From the NCBI GenBank assembly GCA_001029295.1, contig LDXJ01000064.1, positions 62,001-126,000 on the forward strand: a stretch of 64,000 nt of DNA, read 5' to 3'. Positions 17,915 to 26,725 of this stretch are shown here, in pieces. Made by a program: the position numbers and the translations under genes. The notes beneath the pieces are model-generated. The model had not been told where the DNA came from. It made no database searches and saw nothing but the letters and a program-made list of their open reading frames with translations. Position 1 is the stretch's first letter. Each line of letters begins with the position of its first letter. The stretch comes from Peptococcaceae bacterium CEB3. GTDB lineage: Bacteria > Bacillota > Desulfitobacteriia > Desulfitobacteriales > Desulfitobacteriaceae.

Positions 17915-19654
17915 TTGGTAGAGGGGGTCAAGCTTATCAATAGGGAATCGAACGCTGCAGAAGTGTCAAATTCGTCCGCTCCGGTCAATGCAGCCAATTT
18001 CATTGAAGACAGGGTGCGGGAAGATTTGGCCGCGGGCAAAAACGAGGGCAAAGTGCATACGCGCTTTCCGCCCGAGCCTAACGGTTACCTGCATATCGGG
18101 CATGCCAAATCGATCTGTCTTAACTTCGGCCTGGCTGAAAAATTCAAGGGACTTTGCAACCTGCGTTTTGACGACACCAATCCGACCAAAGAAGATGTGG
18201 AATACGTGGACTCCATTCAGGGAGATGTGCGCTGGCTGGGATTTGATTGGCAGGAACGCAGGTTCTACGCTTCGGATTACTTCAGCCGGCTTTACGAATT
18301 TGCCGAACAGTTAATCCGGGAAGGCAAAGCCTATGTCTGCGATCTCAGCGCCCAAGAAATAAAGACCCACAGGGGCACGCTGACCGAACCAGGAACGGAG
18401 AGTCCTTACCGCAACCGTACACCAGAGGAGAACCTGGATCTTTTCCGGCGCATGCGGGCCGGGGAATTTCCCGACGGGTCCAGGGTTCTGCGGGCCAAGA
18501 TCGACATGGCTTCCCCCAACTTGAACCTGCGGGATCCGGTGCTCTACCGCATTTCGCACGCGGAGCACCACCGAACCGGGAAGTCATGGTGTATCTATCC
18601 CATGTACGATTATGCCCATCCGCTCAGCGATGCTTTGGAGGGGATTACTCACTCCATCTGCACCATGGAGTTTGAAGACCACCGGCCGCTTTATGACTGG
18701 ATCATTGAGGCGGTCAAACCTGGGGCCCGGCCGGAACAGATCGAGTTTGCCCGCCTCAACTTGAGCAACACGGTCATGAGCAAACGCAAGCTGCGCGAAC
18801 TGGTCGAACAGGGTTATGTGGAAGGCTGGGACGACCCGAGGATGCCGACCCTTTCCGGTCTGCGCCGCCGCGGTTACACCCCGGAGGCCATCCGGGATTT
18901 CAGCGACCGCATCGGCGTGGCTAAAAGCAATAGTATGGTTGACATCGCCATGCTGGAGCATTGCATTCGTGAAGACCTCAATGCCCGGGCACCTCGGGTC
19001 ATGGCCGTGCTCAAACCCCTCAAAGTCGTACTCGACAACTATCCGGCGGACAAGGTGGAATGGCTGGAGGCGGAGAACAACCCGCAGAATCCGGAGATGG
19101 GGTCCCGGCAGCTGCCTTTTTCCCGTGTACTCTATATTGAACAGGATGATTTCCTGGAGAATCCGCCCAAGAAGTTTTTCCGGCTCTCTCCGGGGCAGGA
19201 GGTGCGTCTCAAACACGCTTACATCATTCGCTGTGTGGCTGTGCTCAAGGATGAGGCTAGAGGGGAAGTGAAAGAACTTCATTGTACCTACGATCCGGAG
19301 ACGAAAAGCGGCGCTCCGGCGAGCGGGCGTAAAGTGAAGGGAACTTTGCATTGGGTCTCCGCCGAGCACGCCATCTCTGCCGAGGTTCGCCTTTACGATC
19401 ATCTCTTTCTGAAGGAAAACCCGGACGATGTGGGCGAGGGAGAGGACTTTAAAGCCAATCTCAATCCGAACTCATTGGAACGGCTTTCTTCCTGCCGGGT
19501 GGAACCGGGCTTGGCGGAAGCGCAACCGGGCAGCCATTTTCAGTTCCTGCGCCAGGGCTATTTCTGCCTCGATGTCAAAGACGCGGGTCCCGGGGGTCTG
19601 GTCTTTAACCGGACCGTGCCGCTGCGTGATACCTGGGCCAAAATCAAAGGGTGA
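17915..19654 (+). CDS. glnS: Glutaminyl-tRNA synthetase
   Basis: Class I aminoacyl-tRNA synthetase of 579 residues charging tRNA-Gln. The signature [16 protein letters not shown] (HIGH motif) is near residue 60 and the KMSKS-type loop appears as VMSKRK. The Rossmann fold is followed by the two-barrel anticodon-binding region. Many Bacillota lack this enzyme and use GatCAB, so its presence is of note; a transamidation route elsewhere cannot be excluded. The first codon is uncertain: a TTG at 17915 with weak aggaa upstream. Family conservation begins only at about residue 28 ([12 protein letters not shown]), so the N-terminus may be over-long. Confidence 0.95.
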   Translation: MVEGVKLINRESNAAEVSNSSAPVNAANFIEDRVREDLAAGKNEGKVHTRFPPEPNGYLHIGHAKSICLNFGLAEKFKGLCNLRFDDTNPTKEDVEYVDSIQGDVRWLGFDWQERRFYASDYFSRLYEFAEQLIREGKAYVCDLSAQEIKTHRGTLTEPGTESPYRNRTPEENLDLFRRMRAGEFPDGSRVLRAKIDMASPNLNLRDPVLYRISHAEHHRTGKSWCIYPMYDYAHPLSDALEGITHSICTMEFEDHRPLYDWIIEAVKPGARPEQIEFARLNLSNTVMSKRKLRELVEQGYVEGWDDPRMPTLSGLRRRGYTPEAIRDFSDRIGVAKSNSMVDIAMLEHCIREDLNARAPRVMAVLKPLKVVLDNYPADKVEWLEAENNPQNPEMGSRQLPFSRVLYIEQDDFLENPPKKFFRLSPGQEVRLKHAYIIRCVAVLKDEARGEVKELHCTYDPETKSGAPASGRKVKGTLHWVSAEHAISAEVRLYDHLFLKENPDDVGEGEDFKANLNPNSLERLSSCRVEPGLAEAQPGSHFQFLRQGYFCLDVKDAGPGGLVFNRTVPLRDTWAKIKG

Positions 19655-19860
19655 CATCCCCGTACCCCTAAAAGGGGCGGAGGTCCTCCACAGATGAGGG
19701 GGTCCATACTTAGCTTTTACCCCGTCCTTTTTCCCCGCCGGTTTCTTCATCACATGTTCACACTTTGTTCATAAGCGAGGCACAATCTTAGGTTAAACTC
19801 TGCTTAGACTTGAGGAGTGCAGAAAAGCAGAGTTTAAGTGTGAAGAAGGAGGAACCGGTC

Positions 19861-20043
19861 ATGATGTTTTTGGCAGTTATTCTGGTCATCGCCCTCTTTT
19901 ATTATGCGGTGAGACAGCCCGCGCCGGGTGTGAGCCCATCCTACGGCAAGCGCGATGCGCTGGATGTTTTGCGTGAACGCTATGCCCGGGGCGAAATGGA
20001 TGGAGCGGAATTTCAGGCCCGCAGGGAAGAACTGCGGCGGTGA
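19861..20043 (+). CDS. Small SHOCT-domain membrane protein 1
   Basis: A 60-residue protein with one N-terminal transmembrane helix (MMFLAVILVIALFYYAV) and a C-terminal SHOCT motif (DALDVLRERYARGEMDGAEF). SHOCT is a short oligomerisation motif usually found at protein ends; the function here is unknown. The ATG at 19861 has agaaggagga 8 bases upstream. It is the first of two related genes in tandem. Confidence 0.8.
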   Translation: MMFLAVILVIALFYYAVRQPAPGVSPSYGKRDALDVLRERYARGEMDGAEFQARREELRR

Positions 20044-20202
20044 GACCATACCAATTTGTGCGCGGGGCTGGCATTTTCGCGGATCTTTGCTTGCGAACAT
20101 ACGGTGGCGATGTTGACCAAAACGTCTCTGCTAAGTCCGGTCCTGTGACGGGTTGGAGTGCCGAAGCGGAGAAAGTTCGGGTAAGAAACGGAGGGAACGA
20201 AG

Positions 20203-20478
20203 ATGATGAGCTGGGGCTATGGCTACGGCCCGGGAAACGGGTTTTTCGGCGGTTATTGGTGGATGGGTATCATAATGTTGGCGGTTCAGGCTCTCTTCTG
20301 GGGTCTGGTGATTTATTTCGGAGTTCGTTTGGTCCGGGGTAGCGGTCCCCGGAACGCCAATGGGAACGGGGGCTCATATGTGCGTATTGATCCCCTGGAT
20401 ATTCTTAAGGAGCGTTACGCGCGGGGAGAAATAGATGCCGAGGAATACCGGCGGCGCAAGGAAGATCTGCAAAGTTGA
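20203..20478 (+). CDS. Small SHOCT-domain membrane protein 2
   Basis: A 91-residue protein with a Gly/Tyr/Trp-rich N-terminus (MSWGYGYGPGNGFFGGYW), one transmembrane helix (IIMLAVQALFWGLVIYF) and a C-terminal SHOCT motif (DPLDILKERYARGEIDAEEY) that closely matches its upstream neighbour. The two genes look like a tandem duplication that diverged at the N-terminus. Starts at 20203 and 20206 are adjacent; ggagggaacga precedes them. An intrinsic terminator follows at 20565. Function unknown. Confidence 0.82.
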   Translation: MMSWGYGYGPGNGFFGGYWWMGIIMLAVQALFWGLVIYFGVRLVRGSGPRNANGNGGSYVRIDPLDILKERYARGEIDAEEYRRRKEDLQS

Positions 20479-20564
20479 ACGGCCGAGTTTGGTTGCATGT
20501 GATCAAAGGAGCACGGGAAAAATGCCCGTAACCTTGGCTAACGCCGGGCCGGATAGGTTCAAGT

Positions 20565-20601
20565 AAAATCCGCTTCCTACAATAAGGGGGCGGATTTTTT
20601 C
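20565..20601 (+). terminator. Intrinsic terminator after the SHOCT genes
   Basis: AAAATCCGC (20565-20573) pairs with GCGGATTTT (20590-20598), with T-rich sequence in and after the 3' arm. The rest of the 20479-20785 gap shows no gene. Confidence 0.8.
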
Positions 20602-20785
20602 CCGTACAGCCCCCATGGTCCCTTACCACCAAGACCGGGTGGCACGTTCGCGAGCTGAGGGTGGTCAAGCCTAGGTGAAAAATGTTAAAATAGTCATAAG
20701 CCGCGAGCGACCGGATGCTCCGAAAGGTTGAGTTTCCGCGCGGGAGCGAAGGGGACGCTGAACCTCGCGAAAGGAGTCGGAAGAG

Positions 20786-21154
20786 ATGCATGAGATGGGC
20801 CTCATGGCCGAAATGGTGGATCTTCTGGCGGAGAGTGCCAGAGAACATCAGGTGCGGCGCATCGATAAGGTGAAGCTGATCGTGGGAAAAATGACCAACG
20901 CCCTGCCCGATGCCCTGCTAATGGCCTTTGACGTGTATAAAGAACAGGAACTTTTCAGTCCCTCGGCCGTCCTCGAGATCGAGGAAAAAGAGACCATCGG
21001 GCACTGTGCCGAATGTGGGACGACCTTTCCGGTCCGGGACAACGCATTATTCATCTGTCCGTCTTGTCAGGGACTGAGAATCGATATCACTTCGGGGCGG
21101 GAACTGTACATTGAAAACTATGAGGGAGAAGAGGAAACCCGTTATGACAATTAA
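20786..21154 (+). CDS. hypA: Hydrogenase maturation nickel chaperone HypA
   Basis: HypA of 122 residues delivers nickel, with HypB, to [NiFe]-hydrogenase large subunits. It begins MHEMGLM (His2 and Glu3 form the nickel site). The zinc-binding loop has Cys74, Cys77, Cys91 and Cys94 (HCAECG and ICPSCQ). It heads a three-gene operon; its last 11 bases overlap hypB. The start has gaaaggagtcgg upstream. Confidence 0.95.
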   Translation: MHEMGLMAEMVDLLAESAREHQVRRIDKVKLIVGKMTNALPDALLMAFDVYKEQELFSPSAVLEIEEKETIGHCAECGTTFPVRDNALFICPSCQGLRIDITSGRELYIENYEGEEETRYDN

Positions 21155-21812
21155 AGTGGACCTGGGAACCCCTTTGCTCGCCCGCAATGAAGAGATGGCT
21201 GAAGAAATACGCTATCTCGCCGCGGAGAATCGGCTCTTCATCGTCAACATCATGAGTTCGCCGGGGGCGGGGAAGACCACACTTTTGGAGAAGAGTCTGG
21301 CTTATCTGAAAAAGGATCTGCGGACGGCGGTCATCGAAGGGGATATCGCGACCACGCGCGACGCGGACCGTATTTCCGCCCACGGGGTGGAAGCGGTGCA
21401 ACTCAATACTGACGGGGCTTGTCACCTGGATGCCCGGATGGTGTATCGAGCCCTGCAAAAGCTGGATCTGGCGCGATTGGACCTTCTTTTGATCGAAAAC
21501 ATCGGTAATTTGGTCTGTCCGGCCGAATTCAATCTCGGCGAGGACCTGCGCCTGGTTCTGCTCAGCACCACGGAAGGAAACGATAAAGTGGTGAAATACC
21601 CGGTTATGTTCCGGGACGCTCAGATGTTGGTGATTAATAAGCTGGACCTCTTGCCTTACACCGATTTTAGCCGGGAGGAACTGGCCAAAGATGTGGCAGG
21701 GATCAATCCCGCCCTGGAAATTTTCTATACTTCGGCTCGCGGCGGCCAAGGTGTCGAGGATTGGGTCAAACGGCTGGTCGGGCTCGTCCGAGCTAAGTAT
21801 GGGGTGTCTTGA
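21144..21812 (+). CDS. hypB: Hydrogenase maturation GTPase HypB
   Basis: SIMIBI-class GTPase of 222 residues that drives nickel insertion with HypA. It has the P-loop SSPGAGKTTL near residue 40, the EGDIATTRDADRI segment, the LLIENIGNLVCP motif (metal-site Cys) and NKLDLL as the guanine-specificity motif. It lacks the N-terminal histidine-rich or CxxCGC nickel-storage extension of some HypB proteins. The ATG at 21144 overlaps hypA and has gaggaa 7 bases upstream; an in-frame start at 21111 lies deeper inside hypA. Confidence 0.95.
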   Translation: MTIKVDLGTPLLARNEEMAEEIRYLAAENRLFIVNIMSSPGAGKTTLLEKSLAYLKKDLRTAVIEGDIATTRDADRISAHGVEAVQLNTDGACHLDARMVYRALQKLDLARLDLLLIENIGNLVCPAEFNLGEDLRLVLLSTTEGNDKVVKYPVMFRDAQMLVINKLDLLPYTDFSREELAKDVAGINPALEIFYTSARGGQGVEDWVKRLVGLVRAKYGVS

Positions 21813-24340
21813 TGAAGGAAACATCCGGGTCGGGGCAGGCCTGTTGGCATATTCGGATCACGGGGATGGTTCAGGGAGTCGGCTTTCGCCCGTATTTGTA
21901 CCGTTTGGCTCAAGACTATGGCCTGGCGGGCTGGGTACTGAACGACGGTGAAGGGGTGGAACTCGAGGTTCAGGGGCCGCGCTCGGCCCTTGCCGGTTTT
22001 TTGGAGGCTCTGCCGCAGGAAAAGCCCCCCTTGGCCCAGATTCACGGCTTGACCAAACAAGAACGCCCGCCGGCGGCTGTGACGGGTTTTGAAATACGGG
22101 CCAGTGTCCTGCGCTCCCGTCCTCAGGTGCTCATTCCTCCGGACCTGGCCATTTGTCCGCAGTGCCGGGAGGAGGTTTTGGCCCCCGGGGAGCGCTACCA
22201 TCACTATCCCTTTACTAACTGCACTTATTGCGGCCCGCGCTTTACGGTAGTCAAAGGGTTGCCTTATGACCGTGTGCGTACCTCGATGGCGGCTTTCAAG
22301 ATGTGTCCCGAGTGCGCGGCGGATTACCAAAATCCCCTGCACCGGCGCTTTCACGCTCAGCCTACGGCCTGCAGCCGCTGCGGTCCCCAGGTCACCCTTC
22401 TGGACAGAGAAGGGGTGCCTCTAGCCGGAAATTGGGAAGAAACGTTTTTCGCTTTGTTGCGCGAGGGGAAAATTTTCGCGGTCAAAGGGATCGGGGGGTT
22501 TCACCTCGTCTGTTCGGCCCTGAACCAAGACGCTGTTCAACGCTTGCGGGAGGCCAAGAAGCGCCCCTTTCGCCCCTTGGCCGTGATGGCCAAGGATGTG
22601 GCCACAGTGGAGAAGTATTGCCGGGTTAGTCCCTTGGAGCGGGAAACTCTGCTCGGCCCGGCGGCTCCTATCGTCATCTTGGATACCAAGCCGGGAACAC
22701 TTCCGGAGAACCTCGCGCCCCAACAACCGACTCTGGGCGTTATGCTCCCCTATAGTCCTTTACACATCCTATTCTTTTCGGAAGAAACCGATCTTTTGGT
22801 CATGACGAGCGGGAACGCGCGAGGTCTGCCTATCGTTAAAGACAACGGGGAAGCTCTGCGTGATTTGTCGCCCTTCGTCGACTATTTTCTGGTGCATGAT
22901 CGAGAGATTGTCAATCGCTGTGACGACTCGGTCGTGCGCGTGATCCAAGGCAGCGTCCACTTTTACCGCCGTTCCCGCGGCTATGTGCCTGCCCCGGTGG
23001 CTTTGGCCCTTGATACAGAGGCCGACGTGCTCGGTTGCGGCGGGGAAATGAAAAATACCTTCTGCCTCATCAAGGGACGAAACGCCTTTCTCAGCCAGCA
23101 CCTGGGCGACATGACCTATCTGGAAGGTTTGGAAAATTACCGCCGGGCCCTGCGGCACTTGCAAGGGCTGCTGGAAATTGCGCCCCGGATTGTCGGCTAT
23201 GATCTTCATCCCCAGTACAGTGTCACTCCCCTCGTGCGCGAGCTGTTTGAAGTCCCGAATGCTGGGGAAGGGAACGCGGATACGGAGAGGGACGGGGGTA
23301 TGAAGGGAAGCGGGGGAATCAAGAGAAGTGGTGATATCACGGGAAGCGGGGGTATCAAGGGAAATCTGGGCAGAAAGGGAGACGAGCCTGTCCGCTTCTT
23401 CGCCGTCCAGCACCATCACGCCCACCTGGTCTCAGCCATGGCAGACAATGCCCTGGAAGGGGAAGTCATCGGGGCCATCCTAGACGGAACCGGCTATGGC
23501 CCGGATGGTACACTTTGGGGGTTTGAGATCCTGAGGGGTACCTACCGCTCCTTTACCCGGCTGGTGCATCTGGCCCCCGTGCCTCTGCCCGGAGGGGAAC
23601 GAGCGGTGCTCAATCCCTGGCTGACCGCCACAGCTTATCTTTTGACTTATCTGGGTGAAGAGGGGAAGAGCTTGGCCGAGCGCTGTTTCCCGGGCAAGGA
23701 AAAGGACGTGGCCCGGGTGGCACGCATGCTCGAACACCGGGTCAACGCCCCTTGGGCCAGCGGCGCGGGACGGCTTTTTGACGCGGCGGCTGCTTTACTC
23801 GGAATTTGCCTGACCAGTACGTACGACGGTCAGGCGGCCATGGAGTTGGGTGAATTGGCGCGAGTAAGTTTCTCCGCGGACGCGTCTCCATGCGAGGTAC
23901 CGTTTAGATCCGAAGAGCCCGCCTCTTATCGCTGTGATGATGCCTGGCAAGAGGGCAGCGTTGGGCAGTTCGTATCCGGAAAGTCTACCTCTTATCCCTT
24001 CAGCTTGAGGGACGGCGTTCTGGAGGTAGATGGGCTTCTGCGGGGAATACTCTCCGACCGGCAAGATGGCTTGGCGGTCGGAAAAATAGCCGTCAAGTTT
24101 CATCGAACTGTGGCCCAAATGGTCTTGGCGGGAGTGGAAGAGGCCTTTCGCCTAACAGGGCTTCGCCGGGTGGTCTTAAGCGGGGGAGTTTGGCAGAACC
24201 CGCTTCTTCTGGACTTGGCTGGCGAGCTTCTCAGCGCCAACGGCTTTACTGTCTATACTCATCGGGCCGTTCCGGCCAATGACGGGGGCTTGTCCTTGGG
24301 TCAGGCTGTGGCGGCTTATCACATGTGGCTGGGTGAGTGA
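21812..24340 (+). CDS. hypF: Carbamoyltransferase HypF with an unusual internal insert
   Basis: HypF of 842 residues makes the carbamoyl group that becomes the cyanide ligand of the [NiFe] centre, passing it to HypE. In order: an acylphosphatase domain (GMVQGVGFRPYLYRLA), two zinc-finger-like elements (CPQC with CTYCGPRF; CPEC with CSRCGP), a YrdC-like domain (about 200-390) and a Kae1-like C-terminal domain (HHHAHLVSAMADN, LDGTGYGPDG). Between residues about 482 and 524 lies a Gly/Ser/Lys-rich insert with degenerate repeats (GSGGIK, RSGDIT, GSGGIK) that I do not expect in HypF. The start ATG overlaps the hypB stop. Confidence 0.94.
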   Translation: MKETSGSGQACWHIRITGMVQGVGFRPYLYRLAQDYGLAGWVLNDGEGVELEVQGPRSALAGFLEALPQEKPPLAQIHGLTKQERPPAAVTGFEIRASVLRSRPQVLIPPDLAICPQCREEVLAPGERYHHYPFTNCTYCGPRFTVVKGLPYDRVRTSMAAFKMCPECAADYQNPLHRRFHAQPTACSRCGPQVTLLDREGVPLAGNWEETFFALLREGKIFAVKGIGGFHLVCSALNQDAVQRLREAKKRPFRPLAVMAKDVATVEKYCRVSPLERETLLGPAAPIVILDTKPGTLPENLAPQQPTLGVMLPYSPLHILFFSEETDLLVMTSGNARGLPIVKDNGEALRDLSPFVDYFLVHDREIVNRCDDSVVRVIQGSVHFYRRSRGYVPAPVALALDTEADVLGCGGEMKNTFCLIKGRNAFLSQHLGDMTYLEGLENYRRALRHLQGLLEIAPRIVGYDLHPQYSVTPLVRELFEVPNAGEGNADTERDGGMKGSGGIKRSGDITGSGGIKGNLGRKGDEPVRFFAVQHHHAHLVSAMADNALEGEVIGAILDGTGYGPDGTLWGFEILRGTYRSFTRLVHLAPVPLPGGERAVLNPWLTATAYLLTYLGEEGKSLAERCFPGKEKDVARVARMLEHRVNAPWASGAGRLFDAAAALLGICLTSTYDGQAAMELGELARVSFSADASPCEVPFRSEEPASYRCDDAWQEGSVGQFVSGKSTSYPFSLRDGVLEVDGLLRGILSDRQDGLAVGKIAVKFHRTVAQMVLAGVEEAFRLTGLRRVVLSGGVWQNPLLLDLAGELLSANGFTVYTHRAVPANDGGLSLGQAVAAYHMWLGE

Positions 24341-24367
24341 GTTTCGAGAGGAAGGAGCAAAGGAAGG

Positions 24368-24979
24368 ATGGATTTTCTCTGTGTAGATTTTGAATTTACC
24401 GTTAAAAGGGCTTTTGGCAGTCCGCGGGCCTGGTTCCCGGAAATCATCGAGGTGGGAGGAGTCCGGGTCAGCGCCGAGGGCGCGCTCGGTTCGGAACGGT
24501 ACGGCGCCTTTGTCAAACCGCGCTTTTGGCCGCGCCTGGGGCCGGATTGTTACGGTATCACGGGCATTCGGCAGGAGGATGTGGACCAAGGGATCCCCTT
24601 GGAAGAGGCTCTCCCCCGCCTGAAACAGTTGGGCCCGGATCCCGATACCTGGCTGGTCGCCTGGGGAGATGCCGATCGTCGCGTTCTCGGCGAGGTCTGC
24701 GAACGGTACGGGTTCGAATATCCCTATCTCTGGGAAAATTACTGTGATCTGGCGGACTCTTACAAAGGTTTTGCTCAATTGGAACGGACGGCTTCCCTGA
24801 AAAAGGCCGTGACCGATCTGCAGGTGGAGCAGGTGGGCATACTCCATTCCGCTTTGGATGACGCGGTCAACGCGGCCTTGGTGATGCAGAAAATGCTCGC
24901 TCAGGGTTGGTCGGCGGAGCGAGCTGCCCTCATTCCCGAGTCGGGGAAGAAAAAAGCGGGCGGCCACCGGGGGGCTTAG
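24368..24979 (+). CDS. DEDDh 3'-5' exonuclease, KapD-like
   Basis: DnaQ-fold exonuclease of 203 residues. The four acidic residues and the His are present: Asp and Glu in CVDFEFT near the N-terminus, Asp in AWGDADRRVL, and HSALDDAVNAA with the His-x4-Asp pair. The VDFEFT opening and overall size match KapD, known in Bacillus as an inhibitor of the KinA pathway to sporulation, but general RNA or DNA trimming is equally possible. It lies 27 bases after hypF, with ggaaggag before the ATG. The C-terminal tail (SGKKKAGGHRGA) is basic. Confidence 0.85.
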   Translation: MDFLCVDFEFTVKRAFGSPRAWFPEIIEVGGVRVSAEGALGSERYGAFVKPRFWPRLGPDCYGITGIRQEDVDQGIPLEEALPRLKQLGPDPDTWLVAWGDADRRVLGEVCERYGFEYPYLWENYCDLADSYKGFAQLERTASLKKAVTDLQVEQVGILHSALDDAVNAALVMQKMLAQGWSAERAALIPESGKKKAGGHRGA

Positions 24980-25126
24980 GCTCGTCCGCCGACAGAACGA
25001 CGGTCCACCGACAGAACGAAGGCAAAACAGCGAAAGAGTACAAGATGGGGGCACTGCGGAAAAGCGACTTGAAGGTGGTTCCCAACATGGGGGCGAAGCT
25101 GTTGCCGGTGAAGAAGCTGCGTGGTT

Positions 25127-26533
25127 TTAGTTATGGTGAAGTTTAACCCCGGTTATCTCGGCTGTCAAAGCGTCGAGGGCCACGAGGTCATTCGGGCTTA
25201 GTTCGTTTAGGGAAGTCTTGCCCAGCGCGCGCAAGGCTTCTTCCATTTCCAGGACGATGGAAGCGATCGCGTTCACGACACTGTTGGCCGCCTGCTCGAT
25301 ATTCAGTTTATTCTTGGCGAGGGAATCATAAAAGACCAGGGTGGTCGGCGGTTCCCAAGGAATTACTTTGTCGAGTTGCCTGTGGGGCAAAGAGAATAGC
25401 GGCACGCTGGCCATATAAATGGCATCCGCCCCGAGGGCCAGGGCCTTGAGGCATTCGCCGGGAGTAAAGAAGCCGCCGGCCGCGATCAGGCTCACTTTGT
25501 CGCGCGCTTTTTGTCGGGTCAAAAAACGCTGGGCGCGTGTCAAAGCCAGCAGGGTCGGAAGGCCGAAATCATCCTGTTTGATTGAAGAAGAGGCGTGTGA
25601 GCCGCCCTGAGCCCCATCGATGACCAGGACGTCAAAACCCAATTCCAACGCTGCCGCCAGGTCTTCCTCCAGGTTCCCCGTGGCCATCAATTTTAAGGCG
25701 AGCGGGACGCCGTGGGACTTGTGCCGCAGATCCCTCATAAAGGCGGGCCAGTCACCCGGCTTTGCTATCCCCGGCGGAGCGGCCAAGCCGATGGCGGCGG
25801 TGCCGGGGGTCAGTCCCGAGAGTTCCTGGGCTTTCCCTTGAAACTCTTTGGCTTCGATGCGCACCGGCCCCATGTCCGCCCCTTGCCCGGTTTGCACTTC
25901 CAACATGTCGGCTGCGGCGATTTCCTCGGGGGTTCTGGCTCCCCAAGCCCAGCGCACAATCTGCAGGACGTATTTGCCGGCGGCGGCTCGTTCTTCCGGC
26001 AAAAAAGGTCCTTCTCCCGAGCAGGTACTCGTCTGCAGCGTTTTCGCCGCTTTGGCCAGAGCAATTTTGGCCTCCGCACTCAGGGCAACGCCATAGCCCA
26101 TTGCGCTGATCATAATCGGGATGCGCAGGGTGAGCGGCTTCTCAGCCTTGGGGCCGAGCGCGACTTTCATGTTGACAGGTGTCCCTTGCGTCAAGTAAGG
26201 GCCTGACATCTGGTGGGGAGAAAACATGAGGTTATCAAAGCCGGGAAAATGTTTGGGACTGCCAATGGGACGAGTGATGGGTTGACCGAACTCGGCCCGC
26301 AGGTCAGTCTCAAGAATGTTGAGCACGGAGACCCGCTTACCCGCCACCCAGAGTTCCATTAGGTTTTGGGTGTACTTGTCTTCCACCAGCCGGCTGACGA
26401 AACTCGCGATCTCTTTGCCCAGAATATAGCGGAAGAGCGGTCTGATGAGAAAGACCAGGACTAGGCAGAGCTGCAAGACGAGCAGGCACAAGATGAGAAA
26501 GATCCATATTGAGCTTGTGAGAGTGATCTGCAT
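25127..26533 (-). CDS. FMN-binding glutamate synthase-like protein with membrane anchor
   Basis: Stand-alone GltB2-type (FMN/glutamate synthase central) domain protein of 468 residues. An N-terminal hydrophobic helix (about residues 9-37) is followed by the TIM-barrel region with ISAMGYGVALSAEAK, STCSGEGPF, the VQTGQGADMGP segment, LVIDGAQGGSHAS and AAGGFFTPGECLKALALGADAIYMASVP (phosphate/FMN loop). The glutaminase and GXGXG beta-helix domains of full glutamate synthase are missing. Known relatives oxidise or reduce unknown substrates; glutamate synthesis is not certain. The membrane anchor may place it near the electron-transfer proteins encoded next to it. Confidence 0.85.
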   Translation of the reverse strand: MQITLTSSIWIFLILCLLVLQLCLVLVFLIRPLFRYILGKEIASFVSRLVEDKYTQNLMELWVAGKRVSVLNILETDLRAEFGQPITRPIGSPKHFPGFDNLMFSPHQMSGPYLTQGTPVNMKVALGPKAEKPLTLRIPIMISAMGYGVALSAEAKIALAKAAKTLQTSTCSGEGPFLPEERAAAGKYVLQIVRWAWGARTPEEIAAADMLEVQTGQGADMGPVRIEAKEFQGKAQELSGLTPGTAAIGLAAPPGIAKPGDWPAFMRDLRHKSHGVPLALKLMATGNLEEDLAAALELGFDVLVIDGAQGGSHASSSIKQDDFGLPTLLALTRAQRFLTRQKARDKVSLIAAGGFFTPGECLKALALGADAIYMASVPLFSLPHRQLDKVIPWEPPTTLVFYDSLAKNKLNIEQAANSVVNAIASIVLEMEEALRALGKTSLNELSPNDLVALDALTAEITGVKLHHN

Positions 26534-26549
26534 AGTTTATTCACCATCC

Positions 26550-26571
26550 AACCCCCGTGCAAGCGGGGGTT
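26550..26571. other. 8-bp GC-rich hairpin
   Basis: AACCCCCG (26550-26557) pairs with CGGGGGTT (26564-26571) over TGCAAG. It lies between norB and the downstream FMN-protein gene (both minus strand). With no T-run on the minus strand it is at best a weak terminator or RNA-stability hairpin for norCB. Confidence 0.4.
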
Positions 26572-26725
26572 ACTGTTTCAAGAAGGGGCTGAGGCCCTAA
26601 ATGAGGACTTCAAACAGGGGCTCCAAACGGGGGTGATGTTAAAGCGGGGCCGATGTTTCGACTAGGGCCGATGCTTCAAAAGGTGGCTTGCGCTTCCAGC
26701 AGGGTCACAGCGTCAGTGTTTGAGA

